From positions 1-35,478 of the forward strand of contig JAIETR010000058.1 of the NCBI GenBank assembly GCA_019745075.1: a stretch of DNA of 35,478 nt. The letters run 5' to 3'. The DNA is from Qipengyuania sp. Its GTDB lineage: Bacteria > Pseudomonadota > Alphaproteobacteria > Sphingomonadales > Sphingomonadaceae. Shown piece after piece: positions 1 to 7,338 of this stretch. The position numbers were made by a program, and so were the translations under genes. The notes below the pieces were generated by a model that had not been told where the DNA came from, searched no databases, and saw nothing but the letters and a program-made list of their open reading frames with translations. Position 1 is the first letter of the stretch, and every line of letters begins with the position of its first letter.

Positions 1-1527
1 GCCGCGCGGCCGGACCATCCGGCCATCGTCATGGCCGGCAGCGGCGAGACAGTGAGCTACCGCCAGATGGACGATACCGCCAACCGTTTCGCGCGGCTGC
101 TGCGGGCGAAGGGGCTGCGCCGCGGCGATCGCTTCGCGCTGCTGATGGAAAACAACGCGCTCTACCTCCAGCTGGTGTGGGGATCGCAGCGCGCCGGCAC
201 GATGATGGTGCCGGTCTCGACCCGGCTGACCGCGCCCGAGATCGCCTATATCATGCGCGATGCCGGCGTGGGGCTGCTCCTCACCTCGATGAAATACGCC
301 GGGGTCGCCGAGCGGTTGCGCGCCGAATGCCCCGATTGCGAGGCGCTGGTGCTCGGCTCCGGCGGCGGGGACGATCTCGCGGCGGCGCTGGCGGCCCAGC
401 CGGCCGAACCGATCGCCGATCGGTCGCCGGGCATGTACATGCTCTACAGCTCGGGTACGACCGGGCGGCCGAAGGGGATCAAGCCCAGCCCGCCGCCGGA
501 GGCGGACGTCTTGAGCCCGAACCCGCTCGTGGCGCTGGCGGTGATGGGCGCGGGCATGCCGGCCGACGGCGGCATGGTCTATCTCTCGCCCGCGCCGCTC
601 TACCACGCCGCGCCGCTCGGCTGGTGCACCACGGTCCACCGCCTCGGCGGGACGGTGGTGGCGATGGAGAAGTTCGAGCCCGAAGAGGCGCTCGCCGCGA
701 TAGAGCGCTACCGCGTGACCGACAGCCAGTGGGTGCCCACGCATTTCGTCCGGATGCTCAAGCTGCCCAAGGAGACCCGCGCGCGCCACGACCTTTCGAG
801 CCACGCCCGCGCGATCCACGCCGCCGCGCCCTGCCCGGTGCCGGTCAAGCAGGCGATGATCGACTGGTGGGGGCCGATCGTCATCGAATATTACGCCGGG
901 TCCGAAGGCATCGGCATGACCCTCATCAAGTCGCAGGATTGGCTGGCCCATCCGGGCAGCGTGGGCAAGGCGATCTACGGCACGCTGCATGTCTGTGGCC
1001 CGGATGGCGCGGGACTGCCCGCGGGCGAGGACGGGCTGATCTATTTCGAGAACGAGACGATCCCGACCTACCACAACGATCCGGACAAGACCGCCGAGGC
1101 GATGCACCCGGCAGGCTGGATGACGCTCGGCGACATCGGTCATGTGGATGCTGAAGGTTATCTCTACCTCACCGACCGCAAGAGCCACATGATCATCAGC
1201 GGCGGGGTCAATATCTACCCGCAGGAGATCGAGAACCTGCTGGTGACGCATCCCAAGGTGATGGACGCCGCGGTGATCGGCGCGCCCGAGCCCGAACTGG
1301 GCGAGCAGGTGGTGGCGGTGGTGCAGCCCGTTGACATGGCCGAGGCCGGCGATGGGCTCGAGGCCGAGCTGCGCGACTACCTCGCCCCCCAGCTCAGCCG
1401 GGTGAAGATGCCGCGCCTGTTCGAGTTCCGCCCCGAGCTGCCGCGCGAAGCCAACGGCAAGCTCTACAAACGCGAGCTGCGCGACGAGTTCGCGGCGCGG
1501 GCGCAGGCGGTGCAAGCCGACGCGTGA
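1..1527 (+). CDS. Acyl-CoA synthetase (AMP-forming), 5' end outside the window
   Basis: Activates a carboxylic acid, probably a fatty acid, to its acyl-CoA through an acyl-adenylate. The frame is open from base 1 (AARPDHPAIVMAGSGETVSY), which matches the normal N-terminal region of this family, so the ATG at 31 is internal and the true start lies upstream. Visible ANL-superfamily motifs are the P-loop YSSGTTGRPKG (about 440-475), YYAGSEG in the middle, GWMTLGDIGHVD and the hinge TDRKSHMIISGG, and the C-terminal catalytic lysine region PREANGKLYKREL. About 508 residues are visible, close to the full family length of about 510-530, so little is missing. The substrate cannot be read from sequence. 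It faces the toxin gene tail to tail, 7 bp away. Family call is secure; chain length and pathway are not. Confidence 0.93.
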   Translation, partial: AARPDHPAIVMAGSGETVSYRQMDDTANRFARLLRAKGLRRGDRFALLMENNALYLQLVWGSQRAGTMMVPVSTRLTAPEIAYIMRDAGVGLLLTSMKYAGVAERLRAECPDCEALVLGSGGGDDLAAALAAQPAEPIADRSPGMYMLYSSGTTGRPKGIKPSPPPEADVLSPNPLVALAVMGAGMPADGGMVYLSPAPLYHAAPLGWCTTVHRLGGTVVAMEKFEPEEALAAIERYRVTDSQWVPTHFVRMLKLPKETRARHDLSSHARAIHAAAPCPVPVKQAMIDWWGPIVIEYYAGSEGIGMTLIKSQDWLAHPGSVGKAIYGTLHVCGPDGAGLPAGEDGLIYFENETIPTYHNDPDKTAEAMHPAGWMTLGDIGHVDAEGYLYLTDRKSHMIISGGVNIYPQEIENLLVTHPKVMDAAVIGAPEPELGEQVVAVVQPVDMAEAGDGLEAELRDYLAPQLSRVKMPRLFEFRPELPREANGKLYKRELRDEFAARAQAVQADA

Positions 1528-1534
1528 GCGCCGG

Positions 1535-1894
1535 TCATTCGCCGCCTGCGAGCAGTCGTTCTTCCAGCAGCGCGCGGAAATCGCGGCGACCGTCGGCGAT
1601 GACCAGGACCGTGACGGTTCCGGACACGTCGCCGGTCAGGTGATAGACGATCCGGAACGGTGGATGCGCGAGTTGGCGGTATTGACGAGTGCCAAGTGAC
1701 TCGAGCTCCGGTGGGACCGGGCCCTTGGCGGGGTGGTCGGCAAGGCCTTCGATCCGCGCCACGAGATCGTCGAGCAGGGCTTCGGCGCCGTCTGGACCGC
1801 CAGCGCCGCGCTGCGCCAGGCGTCGTCGCCAGATCGCATGGAGATCGGCTTCCGCGCCAGCAGTGATCCGCACCGTGGCGCGAGGCCCGCCCAT
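1535..1894 (-). CDS. RelE/ParE-family toxin
   Basis: A 119-residue protein with the RelE/ParE toxin layout: an N-terminal helix after RITAGAEADL, a basic middle, then the beta-strand signatures FRIVYHLTGD and VLVIADGRRDF. Family members poison either gyrase (ParE) or ribosome-bound mRNA (RelE); the sequence does not settle which. The ATG lies 4 bp after the stop codon of the upstream antitoxin gene, so the two are co-transcribed and probably translationally coupled, antitoxin first. About 10 residues at the C terminus follow the last predicted strand. The reading frame is intact, so the module may be active. Confidence 0.82.
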   Translation of the reverse strand: MGGPRATVRITAGAEADLHAIWRRRLAQRGAGGPDGAEALLDDLVARIEGLADHPAKGPVPPELESLGTRQYRQLAHPPFRIVYHLTGDVSGTVTVLVIADGRRDFRALLEERLLAGGE

Positions 1895-1898
1895 TCGA

Positions 1899-2165
1899 TC
1901 ACACCACTTGGCGGATGCGCCTCGCCAGTCCCCGGACCGTCGCGGTGCGTCCCGCAGCCATGTCCTGCCGGCCGAGCGCGATCAGCTTGAGCAGTGCCAG
2001 CGTCTCCTGCGCCGCCTCGTAACTGGCGGCGTCCTGCAATACGGCCTTCGCCTCGCCGTTCTGGGTGATCACAAGCGGGGGCGCGCCATCCGCCAGTTCG
2101 CGCAGAATTTCCGCGCTGTTGGCCTTGAGATAACTAATCGGGCGGATGCGATCATGGCGGCTCAT
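1899..2165 (-). CDS. Phd/YefM-family antitoxin
   Basis: An 88-residue protein. Its N-terminal segment ISYLKANSAEILREL followed by LVITQNGEAKAVLQDAASYE is the Phd/YefM DNA-binding fold, which dimerises and represses its own operon. The C-terminal half (about 55-88, rich in Leu, Ala and Arg) would wrap around the toxin. The cognate RelE/ParE-type toxin gene follows 4 bp downstream, the usual antitoxin-first order. An imperfect 22-bp palindrome overlaps the predicted -10 box upstream, consistent with autoregulation. The domain call is strong; the pairing comes from adjacency. Confidence 0.85.
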   Translation of the reverse strand: MSRHDRIRPISYLKANSAEILRELADGAPPLVITQNGEAKAVLQDAASYEAAQETLALLKLIALGRQDMAAGRTATVRGLARRIRQVV

Positions 2166-2185
2166 GCGATGCTACCCAGTCCTAA

Positions 2186-2222
2186 TTCGGTCTGAATATA
2201 GTCCGAAGCTGGGTGGGCGCAA
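2186..2222 (-). promoter_or_regulatory. Predicted promoter/operator of the toxin-antitoxin operon
   Basis: On the minus strand a -35-like TTGCGC (2222-2217) and a -10-like TATATT (2200-2195) are separated by 16 bp. An imperfect inverted repeat with outer arms TTCGG and CCGAA spans 2186-2207 (8 of 11 pairs match) and covers the -10 box. This is a sensible position for Phd-type autorepression. The sequence pattern is visible; the function is inferred. Confidence 0.5.
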
Positions 2223-2252
2223 GGCCGACTTTTCTAAAGCGCAAGGTTCTTC

Positions 2253-2795
2253 CTACCCCGCCTTCACCCGCGCCTGGAAGCTCTTGCGCAGTTTCATCAG
2301 CTTGGGGGGGATGGTGGCGAGGCAGTAGGGATTGCGCTGGCCTTCGCCTTCCCAATACTCCTGGTGGTAGTCCTCCGCCGGATACCACTGGGTGGGGCCT
2401 TCGATCGCGGTCACCGCCTGCTGGCCGGGACGATCGGCGTTCCAGCGGAAGATCGCCGCCTCGGCCTCGGCGCGCTGGCCTTCGTCGACCAGGAAGATCG
2501 CGCTGCGATATTGGGTGCCGACGTCGTTGCCCTGGCGGTCGAGCTGGGTCGGATCGTGGGTACCCATGAACACGTCGAGCAGCTCGGCGTAGGAGATGGC
2601 GTCGGGATCGAATCCGACCCGCACTGCCTCGGCATGGCCGGTCGTGCCCGAGCAAACCTCCTTGTAGGTCGGATCGGGTTTGTCGCCGCCGATGTAGCCG
2701 CTCTCGACGCTTTCGACGCCGACCACGTCGTTCATCACCGCCTCGGTGCACCAGAAGCACCCTCCGGCGAGGATCGCGGTTTGCAGTTCCGCCAT
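2253..2795 (-). CDS. msrA: Peptide-methionine (S)-S-oxide reductase MsrA
   Basis: Repairs oxidised methionine by reducing the S-sulfoxide, using thioredoxin. The catalytic motif GCFWCTE lies near residue 12-18 with the nucleophilic first Cys, followed by GYIGGDKPDPTY, GHAEAVRV and the HQEYWEGEG region. A second Cys in NPYC near residue 155 is the likely resolving cysteine. At 180 residues this is the short cytosolic form without a signal peptide or fused MsrB. The start at 2795 (MAELQ) was chosen because AAGGAG precedes it at good spacing; an upstream in-frame start would add 18 non-conserved residues. It diverges from the exported methyltransferase-like gene. Confidence 0.95.
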   Translation of the reverse strand: MAELQTAILAGGCFWCTEAVMNDVVGVESVESGYIGGDKPDPTYKEVCSGTTGHAEAVRVGFDPDAISYAELLDVFMGTHDPTQLDRQGNDVGTQYRSAIFLVDEGQRAEAEAAIFRWNADRPGQQAVTAIEGPTQWYPAEDYHQEYWEGEGQRNPYCLATIPPKLMKLRKSFQARVKAG

Positions 2796-2899
2796 GCGGC
2801 AATCTCCTTTTTCGCCGCCGGAGATAGGAAGGCGTCGCGCGCTTGTCATCGCCCGCGCGCAGGATAGAGTTGCGCCGCAACGATGATGGGAGAGACTTC

Positions 2900-3733
2900 A
2901 TGCGCCGGATGACCGCCTTCGCCGCCCTTGCCCTTGCCGCCGCCGCCGTGCCGGCGGGCGCGCAACCGCAACCCGCCGCCCCCGCCGTGTCGGCCGAGGC
3001 TTTCGGGGCCGCTCTCGCGAATGCGAACCGCGACGCCGACCGCGCGCGCGACGAGTTCCGCCACCCCGCCGAAACGCTCGCCTTTTTCCGGGTCGGGCCG
3101 GACATGAAGGTGGGCGAATATGCGCCCGCCGGCGGCTGGTATTCGCGCGTGCTGGGCAATTATCTGAGCCCGCGGGGCAAGCTCGTCGGGCTCTATTCCA
3201 TGCCCGAGGAGGGCGTCCGCGATGCAGCGGCGGCGGCGAAGATCCGCGCCGATGCCGCCGCCTTCGCCGGCCAGGTCCAGGCATGGACCGGCCGCCCGGT
3301 GGCGCAAACCGGGGGGCTGTCGCTCGACGCGGTGACCGCTGCCGACAAGGGCAGCTTCGACCGCATCGTCGTCATGCGCATGATGCACAATCTGATGGCC
3401 GGCAACGTCGCCGACAGCGAGCTCAAGGCGATGCGCGATCTGCTCAAGCCCGGCGGGATGCTTGGGATCGAGCAGCATCGCGCCAAGGAAGGCGCCCCGG
3501 GCGATTATACCGACGGCGGCAAGGGCTATCTGCGCCAGAAGGACGTGATCGGTCTGGTCGAGGCGATGGGCTTCGAGCTGGTCGCCGCCAGCGAGATCAA
3601 CGCCAATCCGCGCGACACCGCCGATCATCCCGAGGGGGTGTGGGAAATGAAGCCGAGCTGGCGGACCAAGCGCGCCGAGCTCGAGAACCTGGGCGAGAGC
3701 GACCGGATGACGCTGCTGTTCCGCAAGCGCTAG
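2900..3733 (+). CDS. Exported class I methyltransferase-like protein (COG4798 type)
   Basis: A 277-residue protein beginning with a cleavable signal peptide (MRRMTAFAALALAAAAVPAG, then AQ), so it should act in the periplasm. The rest resembles class I SAM-dependent methyltransferases: VGEYAPAGGWYSRVL at the motif I position, DRIVVMRMMHNL, and LKPGGMLGIEQHRAKEG as the strand 4/5 region. The Gly-rich SAM loop is atypical (EYAPAGGW instead of DxGxGxG). SAM is not expected in the periplasm, so catalytic methyl transfer is doubtful. The ATG at 2900 has GGGAGAG upstream. Substrate and role are unknown. Homologues of this exported type are, to my knowledge, widespread but uncharacterised. Confidence 0.75.
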   Translation: MRRMTAFAALALAAAAVPAGAQPQPAAPAVSAEAFGAALANANRDADRARDEFRHPAETLAFFRVGPDMKVGEYAPAGGWYSRVLGNYLSPRGKLVGLYSMPEEGVRDAAAAAKIRADAAAFAGQVQAWTGRPVAQTGGLSLDAVTAADKGSFDRIVVMRMMHNLMAGNVADSELKAMRDLLKPGGMLGIEQHRAKEGAPGDYTDGGKGYLRQKDVIGLVEAMGFELVAASEINANPRDTADHPEGVWEMKPSWRTKRAELENLGESDRMTLLFRKR

Positions 3734-3771
3734 CGGTGGACTTCGGATGGCGCGCGCCATAGATCGCGCGC

Positions 3772-4635
3772 ATGCGCCAGCTCACCCTCGCCGTGCTCCA
3801 GCTCGCCCTCGCCCGGAGCGAGGAAGCGGACAACATCGCCGCGGTCGCGGCGCTGGTCGCGGAGGCGGCGGGCCAGGGCGCGCAGGTGATCCTCCCGCCC
3901 GAGCTGTTCAGCGGTGAGTATTTCTGCCGCGAGGAGGACGAGGGGTTGTTCGCCCTCGCCCGCCCCACCGCCGAGCATCCGAGCGTGATCGCGATGCAGA
4001 AGCTCGCCAAATCGCTGCGCGTCGCGATTCCGACCAGCTTCTTCGAGCGCGACGGGCATCACTATTACAACACCCTCGCCATGATCGGCCCCGATGGGGA
4101 CATCATGGGCACCTATCGCAAGAGCCACATACCCGACGGGCCAGGCTACGAAGAGAAGTACTACTTCCGCCCGGGGAACGACGGATTCAAGGTGTGGGAG
4201 CTGTTCGGCGCCAAGGTCGGCGTCGGGATATGCTGGGACCAATGGTACCCGGAGTGCGCGCGCGCGATGGCGCTGATGGGCGCCGAGGTGCTGCTCTATC
4301 CCACCGCGATCGGGTCCGAGCCCTATGACGCCGATCTCGACACCAGCCGGATGTGGCGCCGCGCGATGCTCGGCCACGCGGTGGCGAATTGCATGCCCGT
4401 CGCCGCCGCCAACCGCATCGGGCACGAGGGGCCGCCGGATCGCGCGCAGAAATTCTACGGCCACAGCTTCATCTGCGACGAATGGGGCGACGATCTCGCG
4501 CTCTACGGCTGCGACGAAGAAGGCGCGCTGGTCGCGGTGCTCGACCTCGAACGCGCAGCGAAGCGCAGGGCGGGCATGGGCTTCTTCCGCGACCGCCGCC
4601 CGCAGCTCTACGGCAGGCTTTGCGAGGACGTCTGA
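3772..4635 (+). CDS. aguB: N-carbamoylputrescine amidase
   Basis: Carbon-nitrogen hydrolase of the nitrilase superfamily that converts N-carbamoylputrescine to putrescine, CO2 and ammonia, the last step of the agmatine route to polyamines. The Glu-Lys-Cys triad is visible: E44 in LPPELFSGEYF, K117 in GTYRKSHIPD, and C154 in GVGICWDQWYPE. At 287 residues it has the standard length, and the family hallmarks PGYEEKYYF and FYGHSFICDEWGD are present. No agmatine deiminase gene is in the window, so the pathway is completed elsewhere. Its 3' end overlaps the predicted start of folK, suggesting co-translation. Confidence 0.93.
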   Translation: MRQLTLAVLQLALARSEEADNIAAVAALVAEAAGQGAQVILPPELFSGEYFCREEDEGLFALARPTAEHPSVIAMQKLAKSLRVAIPTSFFERDGHHYYNTLAMIGPDGDIMGTYRKSHIPDGPGYEEKYYFRPGNDGFKVWELFGAKVGVGICWDQWYPECARAMALMGAEVLLYPTAIGSEPYDADLDTSRMWRRAMLGHAVANCMPVAAANRIGHEGPPDRAQKFYGHSFICDEWGDDLALYGCDEEGALVAVLDLERAAKRRAGMGFFRDRRPQLYGRLCEDV

Positions 4636-5138
4636 CGCCCGAGGAGCCCTGGCGCTACCTCATCGCGCTCGGTTCGAACATGCGCGTGCCGGGCGTGGGC
4701 GGGCCGCGGAGCGTACTCGAGGCGGCGCTGGCGGCGCTCGAGGCCGAGGGCCTTGCGCTCGATGCGGTCTCGCCAGCGATCGACAGTGCGCCGCTTGGCC
4801 CGGCGCTGCGCCACTACGCCAATGCGGCCGCCGTGATCGCGACCGAGTTGGCTCCGCCCGCCCTGCTCGAACTGCTGCAGCGCATCGAGCGCGCCTTCGG
4901 CCGCAGGCGGCGCGGGAGCAAATGGCGCGCCCGCCCGCTCGACCTCGACATCGTGTTGTGGAGCGGCGGCAGGTGGCGGAGCGCGTCCTTGACCATTCCC
5001 CATCCCGAGTTCCGCCGTCGGACCTTCGTCCTCGACCCCGCCGCCGCCGTCAGCCTGCGCTGGCGCGATCCTGGCACCGGGTTGACCATGCGCCAGCTCG
5101 CCGCGCGCTTGACCCGCCCCCGCCCATTGCCTAGCTGA
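4620..5138 (+). CDS. folK: 2-amino-4-hydroxy-6-hydroxymethyldihydropteridine pyrophosphokinase
   Basis: Transfers pyrophosphate from ATP to the hydroxymethyl-dihydropterin in folate synthesis. The signatures are clear: YLIALGSN at the N terminus, FGRRRRGSKWRARPLDLDIV (Mg/ATP-binding region with the DLDI Asp pair) and IPHPEFRRRTFVL. No ATG precedes the conserved ALGSN strand, so the start must be non-canonical. TTG at 4620 is chosen here (172 residues, 16-bp overlap with aguB). CTG at 4632 with GAGGA just upstream is an alternative. The first ATG (4680) would delete the essential first strand. The tRNA-Lys promoter appears to lie in its last codons. Confidence 0.87.
   Translation: MRGRLTPEEPWRYLIALGSNMRVPGVGGPRSVLEAALAALEAEGLALDAVSPAIDSAPLGPALRHYANAAAVIATELAPPALLELLQRIERAFGRRRRGSKWRARPLDLDIVLWSGGRWRSASLTIPHPEFRRRTFVLDPAAAVSLRWRDPGTGLTMRQLAARLTRPRPLPS
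5109..5137 (+). promoter_or_regulatory. Predicted promoter of tRNA-Lys
   Basis: TTGACC (5109-5114) and TAGCTG (5132-5137) are separated by 17 bp. The -10 box ends 23 bp before the tRNA and a GC-rich discriminator follows, typical of stable-RNA promoters. The elements sit in the last codons and stop of folK. Function is inferred from motif and position only. Confidence 0.4.
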
Positions 5139-5160
5139 GCCGCGTGCCCGGACGCCTCGG

Positions 5161-5236
5161 GGGCCCTTAGCTCAGTCGGTAGAGCAACTGACTTTTAATC
5201 AGTAGGTCGCTGGTTCGAGCCCAGCAGGGCTCACCA
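5161..5236 (+). tRNA. tRNA-Lys (anticodon UUU)
   Basis: A full 76-nt cloverleaf. The acceptor stem GGGCCCT pairs with AGGGCTC (one G-U), the D arm is GCTCAGTCGGTAGAGC, the anticodon arm ACTGACTTTTAATCAGT shows TTT in the loop, and the T arm is GCTGGTTCGAGCCCAGC. The 3' CCA is encoded. It lies directly upstream of the accessory catabolic region. tRNA 3' ends are common integration sites, but I found no second copy of its 3' end near 17.4-17.7 kb. Confidence 0.97.
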
Positions 5237-5261
5237 CTTTTCAAAGACTTAAGGCGGGCGG

Positions 5262-5411
5262 GTGATCGACGAGCTTGGCTTGGACGCCATTCGGATTGCG
5301 ACCATGCGGGGATCGGAGTTCGACATCCAGCACAAGCCGCGCGAGGCGGAGTTCTGGCACGAGGTTGCCGAGGAGACGGTCAAGCAACTGCGGGCGCGGG
5401 GACAAAGGTAG
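5262..5411 (+). CDS. Possible small protein or gene remnant (49 aa)
   Basis: A GTG-initiated frame after tRNA-Lys encodes a charged, probably helical peptide (VIDELGLDAIRIATMRGS... ending TVKQLRARGQR). Third codon positions are mostly G/C, as in real genes nearby. A weak purine stretch (AAGG) precedes the GTG; an internal ATG at 5304 would give 35 residues. I do not recognise the sequence. It could be a genuine small protein or the C-terminal remnant of a decayed gene next to the tRNA. Confidence 0.3.
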   Translation: MIDELGLDAIRIATMRGSEFDIQHKPREAEFWHEVAEETVKQLRARGQR

Positions 5412-5595
5412 GGCGCCGGCCCTCACTGCGGGCTTTAGCCATTGCCGCCCGATTGTCGTCCGCTTCACCTGCGCCTGTCCCCGCGGCGTCGCCGGGAGCG
5501 CAGCGATATTCTGGATGCTGTGCCCAACATTGAGGAACGCGGCCCAAGGATCGCGGGTCAAAAGCGCCAACAGGAATAGGCGGCATTTCAATATC
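5412..5595. other. Non-coding stretch between the small ORF and the Nif3 operon
   Basis: Together with the small ORF this makes a 359-bp gap between tRNA-Lys and the Nif3-like gene. Frames on both strands are open by base composition, but none shows a start with a ribosome site or a recognisable domain. I see no hairpin with a T-run at the 3' end of the leftward operon and no insertion-sequence ends. Confidence 0.4.
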
Positions 5596-6453
5596 CTAAG
5601 CCACCTCTCTTAGCTCCTCCGAAGACGATAAGTAGGTTACTGTGGCCGGGGTGATTTGGGGAAGTGCCTCGCTCAGTCTCTTTGCCGCAGGGTCTTCCAT
5701 GGCGATCGAACCAACCAGCAACAGGGCCTTCGGCTGCCCGAGAGCGATCGCGTCGGCGATGTAGGCCGCGGTCTCCGTCTCGTGCACCTCGCCGGCCACC
5801 AGCAGGCCAACGTCGGGCCGAGCTATGAGCGGTGTGAGCGCGTTGGGGCGATTGGTTTCCGTGGCAAATGCGATCCCGACTGGGCGCAGCCCGGGGTCCC
5901 CCACCAGCCGCACGGTGGAAGTCGTACCGCCCGATTTGACGCGCGATATCAGATCTCGGACGGACATTGCCTTGTTGGGGTAGACGAGGCCGCGGGCGGG
6001 ATTTCCAGGTTGGGGCTCGCGGAGGCCCAATGCGGAGGCAAAGGCCTGCGCGATCTCGCGACCTTCCTGGCTCAGCCGGGGGTCCTGCAGCCGCAAGACT
6101 GCCATGCGGTTCGCCTCGATGAAGGCGATTTTCGCGGCGAGCGCCGGCTCGGGTTTGGCGACCGGCCGGTCCTGGCTGTCGCCCAGAAACGCCTGGCGGC
6201 TGATGACGATATTGGCGCCAAGCCGGTGCGCTTCCCGCAGAACGGCCGTCGATGCCCGCGCGGCGACGACAATTCCACGAACATCGACGTCCGCATCCCC
6301 GGCGCGAAACCCGTCCACCAGCGTCCCCGGCGAGCGATAGGAACCGCCGGCGATCGCGGTGTCGCGGCGGGCGGGCGCGTCGACGCCTCGGTGACGGTTG
6401 GCTTCGGGTCCGAGCAACGCCTTGATCGCTTCGAAGAGTTCGTGACCGGTCAC
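5596..6453 (-). CDS. Nif3-like protein lacking metal-ligand histidines
   Basis: A 285-residue protein with the Nif3 (YbgI/DUF34) layout: FRAGDADVDVRGIVVAARAS, GANIVISRQAFLG, and near the C terminus VAGEVHETETAAYIADA then LLVGSIAMEDPAAK. Where the family has its dinuclear metal ligands it reads SRQ instead of HH/HE, lacks the central histidines, and has VGS instead of GH; only the GEVHE Glu/His region remains. It is thus probably a non-catalytic paralogue of the gene directly upstream. No signal peptide is seen. Start is GTG at 6453, 9 bp after the preceding stop, with GAGGA overlapping that stop. It is the last gene of the leftward operon. A partner or regulatory role for the intact paralogue is inference. 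Confidence 0.78.
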   Translation of the reverse strand: MTGHELFEAIKALLGPEANRHRGVDAPARRDTAIAGGSYRSPGTLVDGFRAGDADVDVRGIVVAARASTAVLREAHRLGANIVISRQAFLGDSQDRPVAKPEPALAAKIAFIEANRMAVLRLQDPRLSQEGREIAQAFASALGLREPQPGNPARGLVYPNKAMSVRDLISRVKSGGTTSTVRLVGDPGLRPVGIAFATETNRPNALTPLIARPDVGLLVAGEVHETETAAYIADAIALGQPKALLLVGSIAMEDPAAKRLSEALPQITPATVTYLSSSEELREVA

Positions 6454-6462
6454 GGCAAATCC

Positions 6463-7338
6463 TCAGCTGGGGTTCGTATAAGGGTCGGGCGTCGGGAGCC
6501 ACTGGACGGGCAGGGAAGGGAAGATCGTCTTGAGCCAGTCAGCGATCGGCCCCATCCCGGCATCTTCGTTGGTGTGGCCGACGAGATAGACGGTTACCCC
6601 CCGGTCGGCGGCCATGTCCTGTGCGTAGCCAAGCACTTCGGGCTCGCGCACCTCGCCCAGAAATACGGCATCGGCGCCCGATTCGAGCTGCTGGATTTGT
6701 ATATTTTCGCCCGGCATCCCGCCCGAAAGGCTGACCGTGGATATCGTCCGCGCAGGATCGCCGAACATCCGCAATGTGTGCAGACCCATCGCGGTCTTGA
6801 TATGACGGCCAAGTTCGCGCGCGCTCTGTGGCGGAAGCCTCACCCATGGCGGACCCTCGCGCCCGGCCACCCGCAGCGCCTCCCAGCCGAGCTTTCGGAG
6901 CATGCCGGTCATGATCGCGTCGCCAGGACGGCTGTGCGCGTGCGCGTGCATGCGCTGGACGATCATGCGATTGTCGGTCAGGAAGGCCTTCTTCGCGCGC
7001 AGGACCGGATCGGAATCGGGCAGGGCGGATTCGGCGAAGTCGTCATAGCGTTCGTAGAAGCTGGCTTCATGGGGGACGATATAATTGAGCCCCGCCGCCC
7101 GGGCCGTCCCGAGGACATCTATCGAGGCGGTAAAACAGGTCGCGATTCCGGTGACGACCGCGCCGCGATCTCCGAATATGATCCGGTCATCGGTGGGATT
7201 GGGATCCCATTTCTGGCCCGAGGCGCGCTTGATTTCGGAAAATACGTCGCGAGCGGTCGGCGCGGCGGGCTGGGCCAGGCCTTTGACCGGAACCAGGGCT
7301 CCAGCCATCCCCGCGATGAATAGACGGCGGTCAATCAT
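6463..7338 (-). CDS. Tat-exported Nif3-like dinuclear metal-centre protein
   Basis: A 291-residue Nif3-family protein with an N-terminal twin-arginine signal (MIDRRLFIAGMAGALVPVKG, cleavage near AQPA), so it should be exported folded to the periplasm. The predicted metal ligands are present: H90-E91 in IVPHEASFY, the HAHAH cluster at 131-135, E229 in GEVREPE and H255 in VGHTNEDAG. Nif3 proteins form hexamers; their general function is unsettled and a GTP cyclohydrolase label is unproven. The ATG overlaps the stop of the upstream propeller gene (ATGATTGA), so translation is coupled. Location in a dehydroshikimate operon suggests a role in substrate processing or metal handling, which is inference. 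Export of a Nif3 protein is unusual. Confidence 0.85.
   Translation of the reverse strand: MIDRRLFIAGMAGALVPVKGLAQPAAPTARDVFSEIKRASGQKWDPNPTDDRIIFGDRGAVVTGIATCFTASIDVLGTARAAGLNYIVPHEASFYERYDDFAESALPDSDPVLRAKKAFLTDNRMIVQRMHAHAHSRPGDAIMTGMLRKLGWEALRVAGREGPPWVRLPPQSARELGRHIKTAMGLHTLRMFGDPARTISTVSLSGGMPGENIQIQQLESGADAVFLGEVREPEVLGYAQDMAADRGVTVYLVGHTNEDAGMGPIADWLKTIFPSLPVQWLPTPDPYTNPS

Noticed and set aside
5241..5591. Minus-strand 116-codon ORF in the gap after tRNA-Lys
   Set aside because: No ribosome site, no domain, overlaps the tRNA edge and the better plus-strand small ORF; open frames like this are common in such GC-rich DNA.
5656..7323. Plus-strand 555-codon ORF antisense to the two Nif3-like genes
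   Set aside because: Its translation has no recognisable domain and Arg/Gly/Pro-rich composition typical of a shadow frame; the minus-strand genes have clear families, starts and coupling.
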